8,424 bases of DNA from Bacillota bacterium (lineage in GTDB: Bacteria > Bacillota_E > Sulfobacillia > Sulfobacillales > Sulfobacillaceae), in the NCBI GenBank assembly GCA_021802375.1, contig JAKAAL010000141.1, positions 1 through 8,424 of the forward strand, given 5' to 3'. The position numbers were made by a program, and so were the translations under genes. Under the pieces are notes generated by a model, which saw only the letters and a program-made list of their open reading frames with translations, had not been told where the DNA came from and made no database searches. Positions 6,626 to 8,424 of this stretch are shown here, piece after piece; the stretch's first letter is position 1, and each line of letters starts with the position of its first letter.

Positions 6626-7111
6626 TCAGACCGCGGAATTTCCGCGGCCGACGTTCGCCGGTGCCACCGGGCTGACCGTGAGCCGGGCGTAGTCGGCCTC
6701 CAAGGCGTCCGCTAGCCATGCCAGGGCCTCCATAGTCGCGGCGCGCCGTGCGGGTGGCAACTGGGCTAAGAGGTCCTCGGCTTGCTGATTGAGGGCCAGG
6801 TGGAGCTGGGTCGCTTCGCGCTGCCCCGCAGCAGTCAGTCGCACCTGAACATGGCGCCGGTCTTGAGGGTTGGAATGCCGTTCCACCCATCCTTGAGCGC
6901 GCAGGCCCTCCACCACCCGGCTGACCCACGGGGGATCGCTCCCGATGCGGGCCGCCAAATCCCGAATGGAGAGCCCGGGCGCTTGGTGGAGCTCGGTAAG
7001 AATTAAACACTGCGTCTCCGTGGCAGGGGTACAACAAGCCCAGGTACGCCGTTGAACCTGGGCAAATCGCCGCGCAATCGTGCGGAGTAAATGCATGGGG
7101 TTGTCTGCCAT
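6626..7111 (-). CDS. MarR-family regulator with a Cys-Cys/Cys motif
   Basis: A 161-residue winged-helix DNA-binding protein, dimeric in this family and usually a repressor released by a small ligand or thiol change. The N-terminal helix (about 5-25) is followed by C26-C27 and C35 (WACCTPATETQC), then helix-turn-helix 47-72 (LSIRDLAARIG, then PWVSRVVEGL) and the wing with the family's basic signature NPQDRRHVQVRLTAAG (81-96). The C-terminal helices (about 97-145) would form the dimer interface. ATG 7111 is preceded by AAGGAGGA with 7 bases between. It is the first gene of the operon with the double acetyltransferase and the transporter, so it most likely controls that operon and itself through the repeats at 7134-7173. 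The three clustered cysteines could bind As(III) or sense oxidation; this is inference. Confidence 0.92.
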   Translation of the reverse strand: MADNPMHLLRTIARRFAQVQRRTWACCTPATETQCLILTELHQAPGLSIRDLAARIGSDPPWVSRVVEGLRAQGWVERHSNPQDRRHVQVRLTAAGQREATQLHLALNQQAEDLLAQLPPARRAATMEALAWLADALEADYARLTVSPVAPANVGRGNSAV

Positions 7112-7133
7112 AGGTATTCCTCCTTGGCGGTTC

Positions 7134-7173
7134 TACAATTAATATATATTACAACGATTGTGAATTACAATTA
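7134..7173. promoter_or_regulatory. Repeat-rich operator/promoter region of the marR operon
   Basis: TACAA occurs three times at an exact 16-base period (7134-7138, 7150-7154, 7166-7170), and the longer TACAATTA occurs twice (7134-7141, 7166-7173). An inverted copy ATTGT at 7157-7161 pairs with ACAAT at 7167-7171 (near-palindrome ATTGTGAATTACAAT), and ACAA-CGA-TTGT at 7151-7161 forms another small dyad. On the - strand a possible promoter lies in the same bases: -35 TTGTAA (7170-7165) and -10 TATATT (7146-7141), spacer 18. This is the arrangement expected for an autoregulating MarR repressor. On the + strand TTGTGA (7158-7163) with TATACA (7180-7185) is a weaker divergent promoter candidate. 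Confidence 0.55.
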
Positions 7174-7254
7174 CTAAAGTATACACCGACCGGAGCGCCG
7201 ATCGACTTAGAGTCATCGCCGAGGGGAAGTTGTTGGTTCGGGACGCGAAGAGTA

Positions 7255-7515
7255 ATGGATTTCATATTGACTAAGGGCTTTATTCATCAGCCCGCTCATG
7301 TTGGACCCGTGATTCGTGATGTCACCTTGGCCTACACGAATGACGGCGGGACGCTTTGGTCCCGCCATGCAATCACCGCCCCATTCTCAGCGGGTCGCAT
7401 CGGTCCCATGGGCACCCAAACAGGTCCCCAAGCCTTATGGACGATTTCGCACGGCCACGTGTCGTTGGAAAAATCCACGTCCGGCGAAGGCGGGGATCCC
7501 ACGACGAGGACATAA
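7255..7515 (+). pseudogene. Possible remnant of a BNR/Ycf48-like repeat protein
   Basis: An 86-codon open frame. Its translation contains VTLAYTNDGGTLWSRHAI (residues 23-40) and later PQALWTISHGHVSLEKSTSG (58-77). The TNDGG-x-x-W and KSTSG pieces recall the repeating blades of BNR or photosystem II assembly factor-like proteins, which are normally 300 or more residues. There is no Shine-Dalgarno in front of the ATG, no signal peptide, and the frame is also open upstream, so this may be a decayed 3' fragment of a larger gene. It ends next to the terminator at 7512-7547. It could also be a chance ORF. Confidence 0.3.
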
Positions 7516-7547
7516 AAATGCCCTCCCGGCAATCCGGCAGGGCATTT
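7512..7547 (-). terminator. U-tailed terminator of the ferredoxin-fRMsr unit
   Basis: On the - strand AAATGCCCT (7547-7539) pairs with AGGGCATTT (7524-7516), then one C-C mismatch position, then a CCGG/CCGG pairing around a four-base loop. The stem runs directly into five T residues (7518-7514). It begins 11 bases after the stop of the methionine sulfoxide reductase gene, a textbook rho-independent terminator for that direction. It could weakly stop + strand transcripts too. Confidence 0.85.
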
Positions 7548-7558
7548 ACGAAATGGCG

Positions 7559-8050
7559 CTAATACCAATGAAAACTTGACCAACGATCCCCGAGCTTTTG
7601 GCATACCGCCTCCAACAACGCGACCTCATCAGGGGTAAACCGTTGGAATTCGGGGCTGTCGACATCCAGACCACCCACCACGATATCCTGCTGGACAATG
7701 GGCACCACCACTTCCGAACGGGAGTCCGCATCGCAGGCAATGTGTCCGGGAAACTCGAGCACGTTGTCCACCACTACGGTTCTCGCCGCTCCCAAAGCGG
7801 TTCCCACAACTCCCTGATGGGGAGCAATCCGCGTACAGGCGGGCTTCCCGGCAAAGGGACCAAGCACCCAATCGCCGGAAGGCTGTTCCGCGAGATAAAA
7901 TCCGACCCAGTTGATGCGCGGCAAGTATTGATTCAACAGCGCCGCGATATTAGCCAAGTTGGCATTCAAGTTGGATTCGCCTGCCAGCACAGCATCCGTA
8001 AAGGCCAGCACATCCTCAGGACGCGCAGCCTCTTTCAGTTCAATTTCCAT
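7559..8050 (-). CDS. msrC: GAF-domain free methionine-(R)-sulfoxide reductase
   Basis: A 163-residue cytoplasmic GAF-domain protein that reduces free methionine-(R)-sulfoxide, repairing oxidised methionine. Family signatures are ANLANIAALLNQYLP (30-44), INWVGFYL (46-53), VLGPFAGKPACTRI (62-75), FPGHIACDADSRSEVVVPI (100-118) and GGLDVDSPEFQRF (126-138). Compared with E. coli MsrC/YebR, C72 corresponds to C84 and C106 to C118; E113, D129 and D131 correspond to the substrate-binding E125, D141 and D143. The position of E. coli C94 is V82 (GVVGTA instead of GVCGTA), so one of the three conserved cysteines is missing. The gene starts 6 bases after the ferredoxin stop and has no clear Shine-Dalgarno of its own, so it probably depends on coupled translation. 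A terminator follows. Confidence 0.92.
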   Translation of the reverse strand: MEIELKEAARPEDVLAFTDAVLAGESNLNANLANIAALLNQYLPRINWVGFYLAEQPSGDWVLGPFAGKPACTRIAPHQGVVGTALGAARTVVVDNVLEFPGHIACDADSRSEVVVPIVQQDIVVGGLDVDSPEFQRFTPDEVALLEAVCQKLGDRWSSFHWY

Positions 8051-8056
8051 CGTGCT

Positions 8057-8299
8057 TTATTTCTTGAAAAAATCGGCATTCCGCTTGATGGAAGCTTGGT
8101 ACTCGGACGGAACCTCATCCTCTTCGTAAATGGCGCTTACCGGGCACTCCGGCTGACATGCGCCGCAGTCGATGCAAACTTCCGGGTCAATGTAGTATTG
8201 ATCGGCATCATCCGTGGTGTGAATGCAGTCGACGGGGCAAACTTCCACGCACGAAGCATCTTTGACGCCAATGCAAGGGTCGGTAATGATGAAAGCCAT
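8057..8299 (-). CDS. fdxA: Seven-iron ferredoxin (3Fe-4S + 4Fe-4S)
   Basis: An 80-residue low-potential electron carrier. The cysteine pattern matches 7Fe ferredoxins of the Azotobacter FdI type: C9, C17 and C52 for the 3Fe-4S cluster; C21, C42, C45 and C48 for the 4Fe-4S cluster; and an extra C25. CPVDC (21-25) and CIDCGACQPECP (42-53) are the recognisable blocks. The acidic segment DDADQYYIDPE lies between the cluster motifs. ATG 8299 follows GAGGAGGAG (8319-8311) with 11 bases between. In this window it is the obvious electron acceptor for KorAB, though the two are separate transcription units about 5 kb apart. It is first in a two-gene unit with the methionine sulfoxide reductase. Confidence 0.96.
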   Translation of the reverse strand: MAFIITDPCIGVKDASCVEVCPVDCIHTTDDADQYYIDPEVCIDCGACQPECPVSAIYEEDEVPSEYQASIKRNADFFKK

Positions 8300-8326
8300 G
8301 TGTCTTAAGTCTCCTCCTCATCTAAG

Positions 8327-8344
8327 TTGCGCTATGGAGCGCAA
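8327..8344 (-). promoter_or_regulatory. Perfect inverted repeat in the ferredoxin leader
   Basis: On the - strand TTGCGCT-CCAT-AGCGCAA has perfect 7-base arms. It lies just upstream of the ribosome binding site (8320-8311) and just downstream of a -10-like TAAAAT (8358-8353). It would be an operator overlapping the transcription start, or a 5'-end stem-loop in the mRNA. The matching -35 (TTTCGT near 8381) is poor. Confidence 0.5.
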
Positions 8345-8352
8345 GTCATCTC

Positions 8353-8381
8353 ATTTTACTATCCCCTCTCCAAAAACGAAA
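8353..8381 (-). promoter_or_regulatory. Candidate ferredoxin promoter
   Basis: TAAAAT on the - strand (8358-8353) matches the -10 consensus at 5 of 6 positions and sits about 55 bases before the start codon. The -35 region at 17-base spacing (8381-8376, TTTCGT) is weak, so an activator or an alternative sigma factor may be needed, or the call may be wrong. Confidence 0.35.
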
Positions 8382-8424
8382 GAGACAGGGGGAGCCTGCG
8401 ACAGGTTGGCTATTCAGATCGGAA

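Noticed and set aside
6609..7037. Upstream 143 codons of the acetyltransferase frame
   Set aside because: They are the out-of-frame shadow of marR; the GNAT domain and its ribosome binding site begin at 6608.
7598..8308. + strand 236-codon ORF across the fRMsr and ferredoxin genes
   Set aside because: It is antisense to two genes with complete active-site and cluster motifs and has no ribosome binding site.
1..8424. tRNA or rRNA genes, CRISPR arrays, intact insertion sequences
   Set aside because: I saw no cloverleaf with a T-loop consensus, no rRNA signature, no regularly spaced repeat-spacer array and no transposase motif with terminal inverted repeats.

Overview
The window looks like chromosomal DNA of a moderately GC-rich member of the Bacillota; an acidophilic, Sulfobacillus-like organism is my best guess. 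That guess rests on strong AGGAGG-type ribosome binding sites, a two-subunit 2-oxoacid:ferredoxin oxidoreductase of the size usual in Gram-positive bacteria, a seven-iron ferredoxin, and an arsenic-related acetyltransferase. It is inference from gene content and was not checked against any database.

Layout. Bases 3-176 are the 3' end of an unrecognised gene, closed by a very GC-rich hairpin (180-207). On the + strand, korA (375-2126) and korB (2126-2989) overlap by one base. Their terminator hairpin (3002-3029) lies between korB and a convergent class II aldolase-like gene on the - strand (3854-3093). About 420 bases (3872-4293) with no convincing gene follow. Then comes a - strand operon: MarR-type regulator (7111-6626), a double-domain GNAT acetyltransferase (6608-5634) and an MFS transporter (5517-4294). 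An AT-rich control region with repeated TACAA motifs (7134-7173) lies upstream of it. Bases 7255-7515 hold a weak ORF that may be a protein remnant. A U-tailed terminator (7512-7547) ends the last - strand unit: 7Fe ferredoxin (8299-8057) followed after 6 bases by a free methionine-(R)-sulfoxide reductase (8050-7559).

How the parts work together. KorAB oxidises a 2-oxoacid and passes electrons to ferredoxin; the 7Fe ferredoxin 5 kb away is a plausible partner. The most interesting part is the marR-GNAT-MFS operon. The acetyltransferase appears to fuse an ArsN2-like domain to an ArsN1/phosphinothricin-acetyltransferase-like domain. The regulator carries a Cys-Cys pair and a third Cys near its N terminus, and the transporter ends with another Cys-Cys pair. 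The cassette may therefore sense and detoxify (acetylate and export) an arsenical or a related glutamate-analogue antibiotic. It is visibly richer in G+C than its neighbours, which suggests it was acquired by transfer.
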